DNA from: Terriglobia bacterium
Lineage (GTDB): Bacteria > Acidobacteriota > Terriglobia > Terriglobales > Acidobacteriaceae
Direction of reading: 5' to 3'
NCBI GenBank assembly: GCA_020072815.1
Contig: JAIQGE010000001.1
Coordinates: 248,001-312,000, forward strand
Length of the DNA stretch: 64,000 bases
A program made the position numbers and the translations under genes. Shown one piece after another: positions 1 through 8,926 of this stretch; within the stretch, counting starts at the first letter, position 1, and each line of letters opens with the position of its first letter. Under the pieces are notes generated by a model, which saw only the letters and a list, made by a program, of their open reading frames with translations, was not told where the DNA came from and did not search any database.

Positions 1-1782
1 CCCGGATCAACGGGGCGGCTCTACCAGCAGTTCGCGCTGACGATTGCCTTCTCCATCGCCATTTCGGCCTTCAACGCGCTGACGCTGTCGCCAGCGCTGG
101 CCGCGGTGCTGCTCAAACATCGCGAAACGCCCAAGGGAATGTTTGCGGCCATCAACCGTCTCATTCGCAGCGGCACTGCGGTGTATGGAACTTTTCTGCA
201 CTGGCTGGCCGGGTGGAAACCGGCGGTGGTTGTGGTTTTCGTGCTGACGCTCGTCGCGACAGGTTACGTCTACAACAAAGTCCCAACCAGCTTTATCCCG
301 GCGGAAGATTCGGGATACTTCTTCGTGGTGGTGCAAGCGCCGCCAGGAGCGTCCTTGCAGTACACCACCAGGGTGCTGGACAAGGCCACCGACATCATCA
401 ACAACAACAAGGACGTGGCCGGCATGTTTGCCGTCCCAGGATTTGGCTTTAGCGGCTCGGCTTCCAACCAGGGATTGATGTTTGTGAGCCTCAAAGACAT
501 CAAAGAGCGCAGCGGCAAGGAGCACACGGTGTCCGCGGTGGTGGAAGGCTTGCGCGGGCCGTTGATGGGCATTTCAGAAGCCATGGTCACTCCGTTTGCG
601 CCGCCTGCCATCTTTGGACTGGGAACGTTCGGCGGGTTTGCCTTCGAACTCCAGCAGACCGGCGGCGGCAGCCTGGATGAACTGGAAAGCACGGTGGGAG
701 CCTTTCTGGCCAAGGCCCGCCAGCGCAAGGAACTCACCGGAATGTACAGCCCGTTCACCGCGCGCGATCCGCAGTTCGTGGTGGAGATTGACCGGGAAAA
801 AGCCAAGAGCCTGAATGTGCCTTTTTCGCAGATCACCTCAGCGCTGCAGATTTACGTGGGGTCAGAATACGTCAACGATTTTGACTTCAACAACCGCAGC
901 TACCGCGTGATGGTGCAGGCCGACCAGGCGTTCCGCTCCAAGCCTCGCGACCTGCGCCAGTACTACGTGCGCTCCGACGATGGCCGCATGATCTCACTGG
1001 ACAACCTGGTCACGGTGAAAGAAGGCACCAACGCCAGCCTGATCAACCACTACAACATGTTTCGCAGCGTGGAAATTGACGGCAGCGCGGCGCCCGGCTA
1101 CAGCTCCGGTCAGGCCATCAAGGCCATGGAAGAAGTGGCCAAAGAAGCCTTGCCAGGCGGCTACCAGTACGAGTGGACGGGAATTTCCCTGGAAGAGATC
1201 AATTCCCGCGGGCAGTCACTGATGCTCTTTGGCTTGGGCCTGCTGGTGGTGTATCTGACCTTGTCCGCGCAGTATGAGAGCTTTGTGCTGCCATTCATTA
1301 TTCTGCTGGCCGTGCCCATGGCCATGCTGGGCGCGCTGGGCGCGGTGATGCTGGGGTCGCCGTTGTACGCAGCCTGGTTTGGCCACGGCCTGCAAAATGA
1401 CGTTTACTGCCAGATTGGGCTGGTCATGCTGATCGGCCTGGCCAGCAAGAACGCCATTCTGATTGTGGAATTCGCCGAGCAACTTCAGCATCGCGGGATG
1501 GGACTGGTGGAGTCGGCGATTGAAGCCGCGCGCCTGCGCTTGCGGCCCATCCTGATGACCTCCGTCGCGTTCATCCTGGGAGTGCTGCCGCTGGTGTTTG
1601 CCACCGGCTCCGGCGCGGCCGGCAGGAACTCCGTGGGAGTCACGGTGTTCGGCGGGATGATCGTCTCCACGTTCCTGAACGTGGTCATCATTCCCGTGCT
1701 GTACATCGTGGTGCGCGGCTGGCTGCCGATGAAGGTCAAGGCACTGGACGAAACGCCGAGTCTGGCTCAGGAAGCGTCCTAA
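1..1782 (+). CDS. RND efflux transporter permease (HAE1/AcrB type), 3' part
   Basis: This is the C-terminal part of an inner-membrane RND pump that uses the proton gradient to export drugs or other hydrophobic compounds through a periplasmic adaptor and an outer-membrane channel. The frame is open from base 1, and the first codons read into an AcrB-like transmembrane segment containing FNALTLSPALAAVLL, so the gene begins left of the window. After it come a periplasmic porter/docking region (about residues 70-400 of the visible part) and a block of C-terminal membrane helices with the typical GLASKNAILIVEFAEQL and ARLRLRPILMTS motifs. It ends 12 bp before the convergent kinase gene. Adaptor and outer-membrane partners are probably upstream, outside the window. 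The family call is firm; the substrate is unknown. Confidence 0.93.
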   Translation, partial: PGSTGRLYQQFALTIAFSIAISAFNALTLSPALAAVLLKHRETPKGMFAAINRLIRSGTAVYGTFLHWLAGWKPAVVVVFVLTLVATGYVYNKVPTSFIPAEDSGYFFVVVQAPPGASLQYTTRVLDKATDIINNNKDVAGMFAVPGFGFSGSASNQGLMFVSLKDIKERSGKEHTVSAVVEGLRGPLMGISEAMVTPFAPPAIFGLGTFGGFAFELQQTGGGSLDELESTVGAFLAKARQRKELTGMYSPFTARDPQFVVEIDREKAKSLNVPFSQITSALQIYVGSEYVNDFDFNNRSYRVMVQADQAFRSKPRDLRQYYVRSDDGRMISLDNLVTVKEGTNASLINHYNMFRSVEIDGSAAPGYSSGQAIKAMEEVAKEALPGGYQYEWTGISLEEINSRGQSLMLFGLGLLVVYLTLSAQYESFVLPFIILLAVPMAMLGALGAVMLGSPLYAAWFGHGLQNDVYCQIGLVMLIGLASKNAILIVEFAEQLQHRGMGLVESAIEAARLRLRPILMTSVAFILGVLPLVFATGSGAAGRNSVGVTVFGGMIVSTFLNVVIIPVLYIVVRGWLPMKVKALDETPSLAQEAS

Positions 1783-1794
1783 GCAAGGGAGGTT

Positions 1795-4446
1795 CTAGTC
1801 GTCTGCCCGGCTCGGTATGGACAGCAGTTCCTGCACTTTATTGCCGAGCTGGCGCAGGGAATAAGGCTTCTGCAGGAACGGCGTCTCCTGGATGGCCAGT
1901 CCGGTTTGCAGGACGACATCGTCGGCGTAGCCGGAAACAAAGAGCAGCTTGGTGTTGGGATGCACCTGGAGCAGGCGATCAGCGAATTCGCGCCCGCTCA
2001 TCTTGGGCATGACCACGTCACTGATGACCAGATCAATGTTGCCCAGGTTGCGGGCCATGTCCAGGGCTTCCGGGCCGTTGCCGGCGGAGATGACGGAATA
2101 ACCAATGGAAGCAAGAAACTCAGCATTGGCGTTTCGCAAATCAGGTTCATCTTCCACCAGCAGGATGCTGCCGGCGCCGTGGCTGAGTTCGCGGCGCGTG
2201 GTCTCCAGCACCTGCGCCTCCGTCCCGGCGACGGAAGGCAGAAAGATGCTGACCTGCGTGCCTTGTCCGGGCTGGGAATCAAGGCTGATTTCTCCGCGGC
2301 ACTGCTGAACGATTCCATACACGGTGGCCAGGCCCAGACCGGTGCCGCGCCCAACCTCTTTGGTGGTGAAGAACGGCTCAAAGGCGTGGGAGCGTGTCCT
2401 TTCATCCATGCCGACGCCGTTATCGCGAATGCGCAGTACGACGAAGCTGCGCACGGCGATGTCCGTGGAAAGCAGCGGAACTTGACGTAGGGCGTCCTCG
2501 GTCTCAATGATCAACCTGCCGCCGCCGGGCATGGCGTCGCGTGCGTTGATGACCACATTCAGGATGATTTGCTCGAAGTGGGTCCGGTCCATGATCACTG
2601 TGCCTTCCGAACGCAGGTCCAGCACCAGTTCAACGTCCTCCCCGATAAGCCGGGGAAGGATGACGGCCAGCTCACGGACGGCGTGGTCCGCACGCAGCGG
2701 CGTAGGCCGGACAATCTCTTTGCGGCTGAAGGTAAGCAACTGGCGGGTCAGGCCGCTGGCCCGCTGCGTGGTATCAATGATTTTGGAACAATAACGGCGG
2801 TAAGTCTCGTCGTGGCCCAGCTTGCCTTCCAGCAGCTCAGCATAGCCGCCGATGATCCCCAGCAGGTTGTTGAAATCGTGGGCCACGCCGCCGGCCAGAC
2901 GTCCGAGCGCTTCCATTTTCTGCGCCTGGAGGAACTTGGCTTCCAGCTGGCTCTTTTCGGTCTGGTCCAGCATCATGCCAAAGATGCAGTTTCGTTCCCC
3001 GATGCTGACCACCGAGGCGCAATACAAGACCACATGCTCGTTGCCCAAGGCGTCTTTGAATTCCAGTGGCAGGTTTTGCACCGCGCCGCCGCTCTGGAGA
3101 TGCCTGTTGAAAAAAGCATCGCGCTCTTCCTGGGACTTCCAGAAGCCCAGTTGCACGCCGGTCTTGCCGATCACCTGGTCGGCGCTCATGGCCATGACCC
3201 GCAAGAACGCCTCATTGACGCTGAGGAATACGCCATCCAGCGAAACAATCCCGCAAGCGACCGGGCTCTCGCGAAAAACCGTGGCAAACCGCTGCTCGGA
3301 CTCCTTGAGCGCGATCTCAGCCTGCTTGCGTTCGGTAATGTCAATGGCCGTGCCTTCAATCACCCGCTGCCCGGAAGGGTCCACCACCGTGGTGGCCCGC
3401 TCCAGGATCCACACATGCGTGCCGTCTTTTCGACTATGGCGGCATTCGTGGTTGACCACGCGCCCGTGCAGGCTGAGTTCGTCGAGAAACGCGCGCCGCT
3501 CCCCGGCATCCGGGCAGATCGAAACCCAGGAGTCGGCCAGCGCTTCCTCCTTGGACCTGAATCCGTACATCTTCAGGAACGCGCTGTTGCAGTCCAGCAA
3601 CTGGCCGCTGAAAGTCGAGACATAGACCGCAGCCAGGTTGCCTTCAAACAGCACGCGATACTTGCCGGCCACGGAGTTGGAGACCGCCCCCTGGTTCTCA
3701 TACAGCGTGAGGATCATTCCGAAAGCCACAAAGACCTTGGGTATGTCCCAGAAGAAACTGGCCTCCGCCGGACCGGCCCCGCGCGCCAGCAGAAGACTTG
3801 AAACCGGAAAGACCAGCCCCCACATCACGAAAGAGATGGAAGTGAAGATCACGCCTGGAGTGAAGCGCCGGAAATGCCGAAGGTAGGTCATTCCGGCTGC
3901 CATGAACAATCCAAAAAGATAGTAGTTCAGCCCCTGATCCAGATCGCCACGGCTGACTCGCACCATGGCCCAACCTGCGTAAGGCAACAACAGGATGGAC
4001 ATCGCGTAGAAGTAAAGGCTCTTGAATCCGTAATGGCGGATAGTTTGAAACAGACCTGTAGCGACGCTGGAAATCAACAGCGCAAGGTAAAGCCACCTGG
4101 GCCCGAAGTTCAGTACCAGTCCCGTGAGATACAGAATGGAGTTACTACCAACGAGTAGGAGAAAGAGCGCCCGCTGGCGTTTGTTGCGAAAAACGTCAGA
4201 AACTGAGAGCAGGAAACATGTGGCGGCGGCGATCAGCGTAGTGACTCTGATCCAATCGGTCACTGGGCGCGGCCAGTGCATCCACTCATTCATGACCGGG
4301 ATAGCAAAGTGAATGAAGATGGCGATCCAGCCCAGCAGCCAGAGAAAGGACTTCTCCTGGCGGTCGCGCAGGTACGTCCAGGTGAACAGCGTCACCTGGA
4401 TACTGATCACGACAAGGACAAGGATTTCCTCAAAGCGGAGGGACAT
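1795..4446 (-). CDS. Membrane hybrid histidine kinase (PAS-PAS-HisKA-HATPase-REC)
   Basis: Sensor kinase with an attached receiver domain. Numbering here is from an in-frame upstream TTG at 4515; I prefer the ATG at 4446 (residue 24), which directly precedes the first hydrophobic helix, though neither start has a clear Shine-Dalgarno. Six to eight membrane helices span residues 30-270. Two PAS domains follow (about 285-395 and 405-520). HisKA has the phosphoacceptor H546 in GGVAHDFNN. The ATPase has N657, D698-N-G and a GTGLGL lid. The C-terminal receiver (about 783-900) has acidic residues E788/D789, phosphoacceptor D833 and K883, so it looks complete. No response regulator gene is adjacent, so output must go to an unlinked partner through a phosphorelay. 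The input signal is unknown. Confidence 0.92.
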   Translation of the reverse strand: MSLRFEEILVLVVISIQVTLFTWTYLRDRQEKSFLWLLGWIAIFIHFAIPVMNEWMHWPRPVTDWIRVTTLIAAATCFLLSVSDVFRNKRQRALFLLLVGSNSILYLTGLVLNFGPRWLYLALLISSVATGLFQTIRHYGFKSLYFYAMSILLLPYAGWAMVRVSRGDLDQGLNYYLFGLFMAAGMTYLRHFRRFTPGVIFTSISFVMWGLVFPVSSLLLARGAGPAEASFFWDIPKVFVAFGMILTLYENQGAVSNSVAGKYRVLFEGNLAAVYVSTFSGQLLDCNSAFLKMYGFRSKEEALADSWVSICPDAGERRAFLDELSLHGRVVNHECRHSRKDGTHVWILERATTVVDPSGQRVIEGTAIDITERKQAEIALKESEQRFATVFRESPVACGIVSLDGVFLSVNEAFLRVMAMSADQVIGKTGVQLGFWKSQEERDAFFNRHLQSGGAVQNLPLEFKDALGNEHVVLYCASVVSIGERNCIFGMMLDQTEKSQLEAKFLQAQKMEALGRLAGGVAHDFNNLLGIIGGYAELLEGKLGHDETYRRYCSKIIDTTQRASGLTRQLLTFSRKEIVRPTPLRADHAVRELAVILPRLIGEDVELVLDLRSEGTVIMDRTHFEQIILNVVINARDAMPGGGRLIIETEDALRQVPLLSTDIAVRSFVVLRIRDNGVGMDERTRSHAFEPFFTTKEVGRGTGLGLATVYGIVQQCRGEISLDSQPGQGTQVSIFLPSVAGTEAQVLETTRRELSHGAGSILLVEDEPDLRNANAEFLASIGYSVISAGNGPEALDMARNLGNIDLVISDVVMPKMSGREFADRLLQVHPNTKLLFVSGYADDVVLQTGLAIQETPFLQKPYSLRQLGNKVQELLSIPSRADD

Positions 4447-4705
4447 ATCCGTAACTTGCAGATAACTGCACAGCCTCCTGGGCAAACACCGTGCGCAAAG
4501 CGTGCCAACCAGCAAGCGCTTTGGAAGCGCTCCTGAAAAGCTTATCGGCTGAAACTTTAAGCCCTTTTAAGCCCTTTTCCAACGAGAAATAAATACTTTT
4601 CTGTTTTCAATAAGCGCCAAAAGCCGCCGATTTCCAATGCTTTTTCTAATGTCATCTCTAATCTTGGCTATGTGACGAACGCTGGTGGGCGAAGTTCTTG
4701 CGTCT

Positions 4706-5938
4706 TCAAGAGGGGTCTTTCTTCTTTTTTTCCGCGGGGTTTTCATGGACGCGTTCGCGGAACGTGCCGCCCATCCCTTTGGCCAGGAAGATGGTGGAAT
4801 CGCCGTACTTGTCGCGCAGGCGATCAGACGCGGAGAGCGCCTGTGTGCGCTTGCGGTGCTTGTCGCTGTCGAGCAAGTCAATCTGCTCCGGCCGGTCGTC
4901 AAAATTTCCCGCGTGCACGCCCAGCAGTCGCACGGCGCGGCCCATGGTCCAGTTGGCGAGGAAAAGCTTGCGAATGGTTTCGTAGATCTCCATGTCCACT
5001 GCAGTGGAATTGGCCAGCGACTGGGCGCGCGTGATGGTGGTGAAGTCCGAGTAACGTAGCTTGAGCTGGATGGTGCGGGCCATGAATCCTTGTTCGCGAA
5101 GGCGGCGGCCTACCATCTCCGATAGCTTGGAGAGGGTAGACTCCAGCTTCTCCAGGTCGGCAGTGTCCTGGTTGAAGGTATGCTCGTGGCTGATGGACTT
5201 GGCCTTCCAGTCTTCGCCCACTTCTCCTTCAAACCATCCACCGGCATCTTCTCCGCGAGCTTTGCCGGCCAGCGCCAGGCCCCACTTGCCAAAGTTTTCC
5301 TCGAGCGTTTGTTGCTCTGCCCGCAGCAAGTCGCCAATGAGCCGAATGCCCATGTCATTGAGGCGCGCTTTGGTTACTTTGCCGACGCCGGGGATTTTTC
5401 CTACGTCCAGCGGCGCAAGAAAAGTCTGCTCCTGTCCGGGCAACACATAAAGGATGCCGTTGGGCTTGGCCTGGTCGGACAAGATCTTGGCCATCAGGCG
5501 CGATGAGCCGATGCCGATGGAACAATTCAGCCCGGTGCGCTGCTTCATCTCGGCATGGAGCTTGTGTGCGGCCTGGAGCGGCGGCCCGTGGAGCTTTTCC
5601 GTGCCGGTCATGTCCACGTAAGCTTCGTCAATGGACGCCATCTCCACCGCGGGAGAAAAATCCTCCAGCACGGCGCGGGCTTTTCTTGAGTACTCGACGT
5701 AGAGGTCCATGTGGCCGTCAAGAAAAATGGCGTGCGGACAAAGCTTGGCGGCGGTGCGCAGCGGCATGGCTGAATGCACGCCGAATTTGCGGGCCTCATA
5801 GGACGCAGCGGAGACCACGCCACGCTCGTCGCGCTGCCCGCCCACGACCACGGCCTTGCCCTTCAGCGACGGATCAGACAGCTCTTCGACGGAGACGTAG
5901 AAGGCGTCCATGTCGAGGTGGAAGATGGTCCGCTGCAA
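4706..5938 (-). CDS. dinB: DNA polymerase IV (translesion Y-family polymerase)
   Basis: Error-prone Y-family polymerase that extends past damaged or misaligned template. The N-terminal catalytic motif HLDMDAFYVSVEEL gives D9 and the steric-gate pair F13/Y14. The second catalytic motif SIDEAYVDMT gives D104/E105. A helix-hairpin-helix region (IPGVGKVTKARL) and a little-finger domain with SISHEHTF follow. Near the C-terminus the string EQIDLLDSD resembles a beta-clamp binding motif. At 410 residues it is somewhat longer than E. coli DinB (351), with a Lys/Glu-rich tail. The start is the only ATG placed directly before the catalytic motif. No LexA box was recognised upstream, where a palindromic repeat pair lies instead. 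Confidence 0.95.
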   Translation of the reverse strand: MQRTIFHLDMDAFYVSVEELSDPSLKGKAVVVGGQRDERGVVSAASYEARKFGVHSAMPLRTAAKLCPHAIFLDGHMDLYVEYSRKARAVLEDFSPAVEMASIDEAYVDMTGTEKLHGPPLQAAHKLHAEMKQRTGLNCSIGIGSSRLMAKILSDQAKPNGILYVLPGQEQTFLAPLDVGKIPGVGKVTKARLNDMGIRLIGDLLRAEQQTLEENFGKWGLALAGKARGEDAGGWFEGEVGEDWKAKSISHEHTFNQDTADLEKLESTLSKLSEMVGRRLREQGFMARTIQLKLRYSDFTTITRAQSLANSTAVDMEIYETIRKLFLANWTMGRAVRLLGVHAGNFDDRPEQIDLLDSDKHRKRTQALSASDRLRDKYGDSTIFLAKGMGGTFRERVHENPAEKKKKDPS

Positions 5939-6005
5939 GAGGCACCCTGAGGATAAGGGTACAGCAAAGTGGTGGGGAGAAGAAAGGGCGGAGACGTTTG
6001 CTTTC

Positions 6006-6039
6006 TCCGAAGCCCCGAGCGGCAGCGAGGGGTCCCTAT
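6006..6039. repeat. Dispersed palindromic repeat, copy 1
   Basis: Copy of a short palindromic repeat with the core CCCGAGCG(N)AGCGAGGG followed by a TCCCTAT half. It is the inverted partner of the copy at 6174-6206 in the same gap. Confidence 0.75.
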
Positions 6040-6173
6040 CTCTAGCAAGAACTCAACGGTGCATAACCGCATGAACCTCCTGGGTATCAGGATCGCCGAT
6101 TGTCACCGTTGTCGCCGACCTCGTCTGGGTGATATCGGAAGCCACAGTCTTGTTCCGAAGTGCATGGTCACCT

Positions 6174-6206
6174 ATAGGGACCCCTCGCTGCCGCTCGGGA
6201 TTACAG
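6174..6206. repeat. Dispersed palindromic repeat, copy 2 (inverted relative to copy 1)
   Basis: Reads ATAGGGACCCCTCGC, then a short spacer, then GCTCGGGATTACAG, the reverse complement of copy 1 with few changes. The gap 5940-6251 between dinB and the next gene holds little else that I can recognise. Confidence 0.75.
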
Positions 6207-6251
6207 AAAAGGCGATCACGGTTTATCCTCCTTATGAGGAACTTCAACCGA

Positions 6252-8081
6252 ATGCGCAGAATCTTACTGGTATGTCTGATTGTATGTTTGACGCTGAGTG
6301 TGATGGCCGCAGCCCAAAAACCCGCCGCTCCCAAGCCCGCGGCCTCCGCTCAAAAGTCCAAGCCTGCCGCCCAGAAGGCCAAGCCCGCAGCAGCGGCTTT
6401 TCCCAATGAAGCCGAATTGAACAAGATGGCCGCGCGCTTTGCGCCTACGGAGATGAAGGTGGACATCTCCGCGCTCTCCGCCGGCGACAAGCAGGCGCTG
6501 GCCAGGCTGATCCAGGCATCGCAACTGGTGAACCAGCTCTTTATGCGCCAACTTTGGAGCGGCAACGTGGCCCTGTACGACAAGATGCTGTCCGACAAGA
6601 CCCCTCTGGGCAAGGCTCGGCTGCATTATTTCTGGCTGAACAAAGGCCCGTGGTCAGAAATTGACGGGCACAAGGCGTTCATGCCGGACGTGCCGGAGCA
6701 CAAGCCGGCGGGGGCCAACTTCTATCCCGAGGACATGACCAAAGAGGAGTTCGAGAGCTGGGTGAAGACGCTGTCGCCAGAGCAGAAAGAACAGGCAGAA
6801 GGGTTCTTCACGGTGGTGCGGCGGGACGCCGGCGAAAAGCTGAAGCTGGTCCCGTACAGCAAGGAATACGGATCTGAAATCGTGCTGGCGGCCAAGCTGC
6901 TCAAGGACGCAGCGGCGCTCACCGACAACGCGTCACTCAAGAAATTTCTCACCACCCGCGCCGACGCCTTCCGCTCCAACAACTATTTTGACAGCGACAT
7001 GGCCTGGATGGACCTGGACGCACCGCTGGACATTACCTTTGGCCCCTACGAAACCTACAACGACGAGATCTTCGGCTACAAAGCGGCGTTTGAAGCCTAC
7101 ATCAACCTGCGCGACGACAAGGAATCCGGGCGCCTGGCGTTTCTGGGCCAGCACCTGCAGGAAATTGAAGACAATTTGCCGGAAGATCCGCAGTATCGCG
7201 TGGCCAAGCTGGGGGCGTCGGCGCCGATCCGCGTGGTGAATGAAGTGTTCGCCGCGGGCGACGGCGGGCACGGCATCCAGACCGCCGCTTACAACCTGCC
7301 CAACGATGACAAAGTTGTCCAGCAGAAGGGCGCCAAGCGCGTGATGCTGAAGAACGTCCAGGAAGCAAAGTTCAAGTCCATTCTGCTGCCGATCTCCAAA
7401 GTGGTGCTCCGGCTGGCGGCGCAGAAAGACCTGAGCTTTGATCTGTTCTTCATACACATTGTGGCCCACGAACTCACGCACGGGCTGGGGCCGCACCAGA
7501 TCAAGGTAGATGGACGCGACACCAACCCGCGCATGGAGCTGAAAGAACTTTACAGCGCGATTGAAGAAGCCAAAGCCGACGTGACCGGGTTGTTTGCGCT
7601 GCAGTACTTGATGTCGCAAGCCGACAAGGGCGCGCTGCAGATGCCCATCGCGCACGGACCGGACGCGGAGCGGCAGTTGTACACCACCTATCTGGCGTCG
7701 TCATTCCGCACGCTGCGTTTTGGGTTGCAGGACGCGCACGCCAAAGGCATGGCCATCCAGTTCAACTATTTTCTGGACAAGGGAGCGTTCGTCGCCAACG
7801 CCGACGGAACGTTCAGCGTGGACTTGGCGAAGATCAAAGAGGCGGTGAGTTCGCTGGACCACGAGTTCCTGACGCTGGAAGCCAGAGGCGATTACGCCGG
7901 CGCAAAAAAGATGATGGCCGACTTGATGAATGTCCGCCCGGTGGTGAAGAAAGCGCTGGAGCGGCTGAAGAACGTACCCACAGACATTGAACCGATCTTT
8001 GTGACCGCCAACGAGATTACGGCGGAGAAACCGCGCCCGGCGCCGAACCGGAGTTACAAGCCAAAAGGCGGGAAGAACTAG
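6252..8081 (+). CDS. Secreted M49-like (dipeptidyl-peptidase III-like) zinc metallopeptidase
   Basis: Probable exported zinc peptidase that removes dipeptides or trims peptides outside the cytoplasm. I chose the ATG at 6252 because GAGGA lies 11 bases upstream and it opens directly into a signal peptide (MRRILLVCLIVCLTLSVMAAA); longer in-frame starts would run through a dispersed repeat. An Ala/Lys/Pro-rich linker follows. Zinc ligands are visible as HELTHGLGPH (H406, E407, H410), with the third ligand in AIEEAKAD (E438 or E439), the counterpart of the M49 EECRAD motif. At 609 residues it is close to bacterial DPP III. It is odd in having HExxH where most M49 enzymes have HExxxH. No signs of an operon. 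Family assignment is moderately strong; the exact specificity is unknown. Confidence 0.75.
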   Translation: MRRILLVCLIVCLTLSVMAAAQKPAAPKPAASAQKSKPAAQKAKPAAAAFPNEAELNKMAARFAPTEMKVDISALSAGDKQALARLIQASQLVNQLFMRQLWSGNVALYDKMLSDKTPLGKARLHYFWLNKGPWSEIDGHKAFMPDVPEHKPAGANFYPEDMTKEEFESWVKTLSPEQKEQAEGFFTVVRRDAGEKLKLVPYSKEYGSEIVLAAKLLKDAAALTDNASLKKFLTTRADAFRSNNYFDSDMAWMDLDAPLDITFGPYETYNDEIFGYKAAFEAYINLRDDKESGRLAFLGQHLQEIEDNLPEDPQYRVAKLGASAPIRVVNEVFAAGDGGHGIQTAAYNLPNDDKVVQQKGAKRVMLKNVQEAKFKSILLPISKVVLRLAAQKDLSFDLFFIHIVAHELTHGLGPHQIKVDGRDTNPRMELKELYSAIEEAKADVTGLFALQYLMSQADKGALQMPIAHGPDAERQLYTTYLASSFRTLRFGLQDAHAKGMAIQFNYFLDKGAFVANADGTFSVDLAKIKEAVSSLDHEFLTLEARGDYAGAKKMMADLMNVRPVVKKALERLKNVPTDIEPIFVTANEITAEKPRPAPNRSYKPKGGKN

Positions 8082-8103
8082 GTCGCGGAAGGAGGTTGCG
8101 AAC

Positions 8104-8607
8104 TTAGTGGGCTGATGAAGGACTCCCCGGCGATTTTTTTGATTTTGTAGCAGCCGGCGCAGGCGTCATGTCGTTGCGCAGTTTCCGCACCAAGAGGCCG
8201 GCCAACCCCTTGGTGGACTTTTTGCATTTGGTGTTGGCGGTCCAGAGAATGGCGCCGTCAGAATTGGCGGTGATTTGGACCACGGCGCCGCAAATCTCGG
8301 CTTCAGGCACCAAGCGGGCCTGGATCCAGAGAGTTATTTCGGCCTGCGCGCAGTCTTCCATGACCTGGAACCGGCCCCAGGCCTGAAGTTCCTTACGGGC
8401 TTCGGCCACGTCGGCGTCTGGCGCGCTCCGGACTTTGATGCACATGGACTTGGCGGAAAGAAGACGCTCGGGAAGCGGAGCTTTCGCCTGCTTGGACGCC
8501 TGCCCAGGTTTTTCAGCCGGCTTCTTGGCCTTGGCGTTGGCGCTATTTTGGTCGGGCGAGCCAGACAGCGCCCCCATCAGCACCAAAAATAGGAAAATTG
8601 ATTTCAT
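8104..8607 (-). CDS. Small secreted hypothetical protein
   Basis: A protein of about 167 residues with an N-terminal signal peptide (MKSIFLFLVLMGALSGS), which fixes the start at 8607 in preference to an ORF extension to 8643. A Lys/Ala/Pro-rich linker follows, then a compact domain of about 100 residues with three cysteines (CIKVRS, EDCAQ, EICGAV and another at TKCKK) and alternating strands such as EITLWIQARLV. The C-terminus is Lys/Ser/Pro-rich and disordered. I do not recognise the family. It converges on the peptidase gene at 6252-8081 with a 22-bp gap. Probably periplasmic or surface-exposed, by the signal peptide only. Confidence 0.7.
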   Translation of the reverse strand: MKSIFLFLVLMGALSGSPDQNSANAKAKKPAEKPGQASKQAKAPLPERLLSAKSMCIKVRSAPDADVAEARKELQAWGRFQVMEDCAQAEITLWIQARLVPEAEICGAVVQITANSDGAILWTANTKCKKSTKGLAGLLVRKLRNDMTPAPAATKSKKSPGSPSSAH

Positions 8608-8859
8608 ATGGCAGTATTTTAGCCGGGTAACCATTCTCGTCAATTCGCGGAAGTAATCAGCGGCAGTTGACTTCGTAAATAAGAGTCGGCATAATGCGGT
8701 TACACGGGAAAGGAGGGCGATCCAAAAAATATGAAAAATTCTGATAGTAGTGGTTTACGTGAGGTGGCTGAGGCTTAAGGCGTGAGTCTTTAAGTCCTGG
8801 CGAGTTGTGGATCGCGTAAGGCCTCCGCGCCTTCAGCCAATCCCAACAGTCAACCGGCG

Positions 8860-8893
8860 AACCCCGCAGATCTTTGCGGGGTTTGCTCTTTTT
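8860..8893 (+). terminator. Rho-independent terminator-like hairpin 1
   Basis: AACCCCGCA pairs with TGCGGGGTT across a short loop, followed by a T-rich run (GCTCTTTTT). No annotated gene lies upstream on this strand, so it must belong to a leader or small RNA. Confidence 0.7.
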
Positions 8894-8902
8894 AGGCAAA
8901 TA

Positions 8903-8926
8903 TATCGGGCCCGTCCCGATTTTTTT
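8903..8926 (+). terminator. Rho-independent terminator-like hairpin 2, abutting a start codon
   Basis: ATCGGG-CCCGT-CCCGAT followed by seven T residues. The T run ends immediately before the ATG at 8927, so this hairpin occupies the place of the ribosome binding site of the MFS gene. Confidence 0.6.

Larger units (their letters stand above)
8766..8926 (+). ncRNA. Candidate structured leader RNA with two tandem terminator-like hairpins
   Basis: Between the small secreted protein and the MFS gene, GGCTGAGGC at 8766 can pair with GCCTTCAGCC at 8829-8838 (one bulge), enclosing smaller hairpins. Two intrinsic-terminator-like hairpins follow directly. No match to a riboswitch class I know was found, so this could be a leader RNA or a small RNA gene. 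Confidence 0.35.

Noticed and set aside
4567-4902. 111-codon ORF overlapping the 3' end of dinB
   Set aside because: Different frame of the dinB coding sequence running into the gap; Arg/Ser/Thr-rich with no features.
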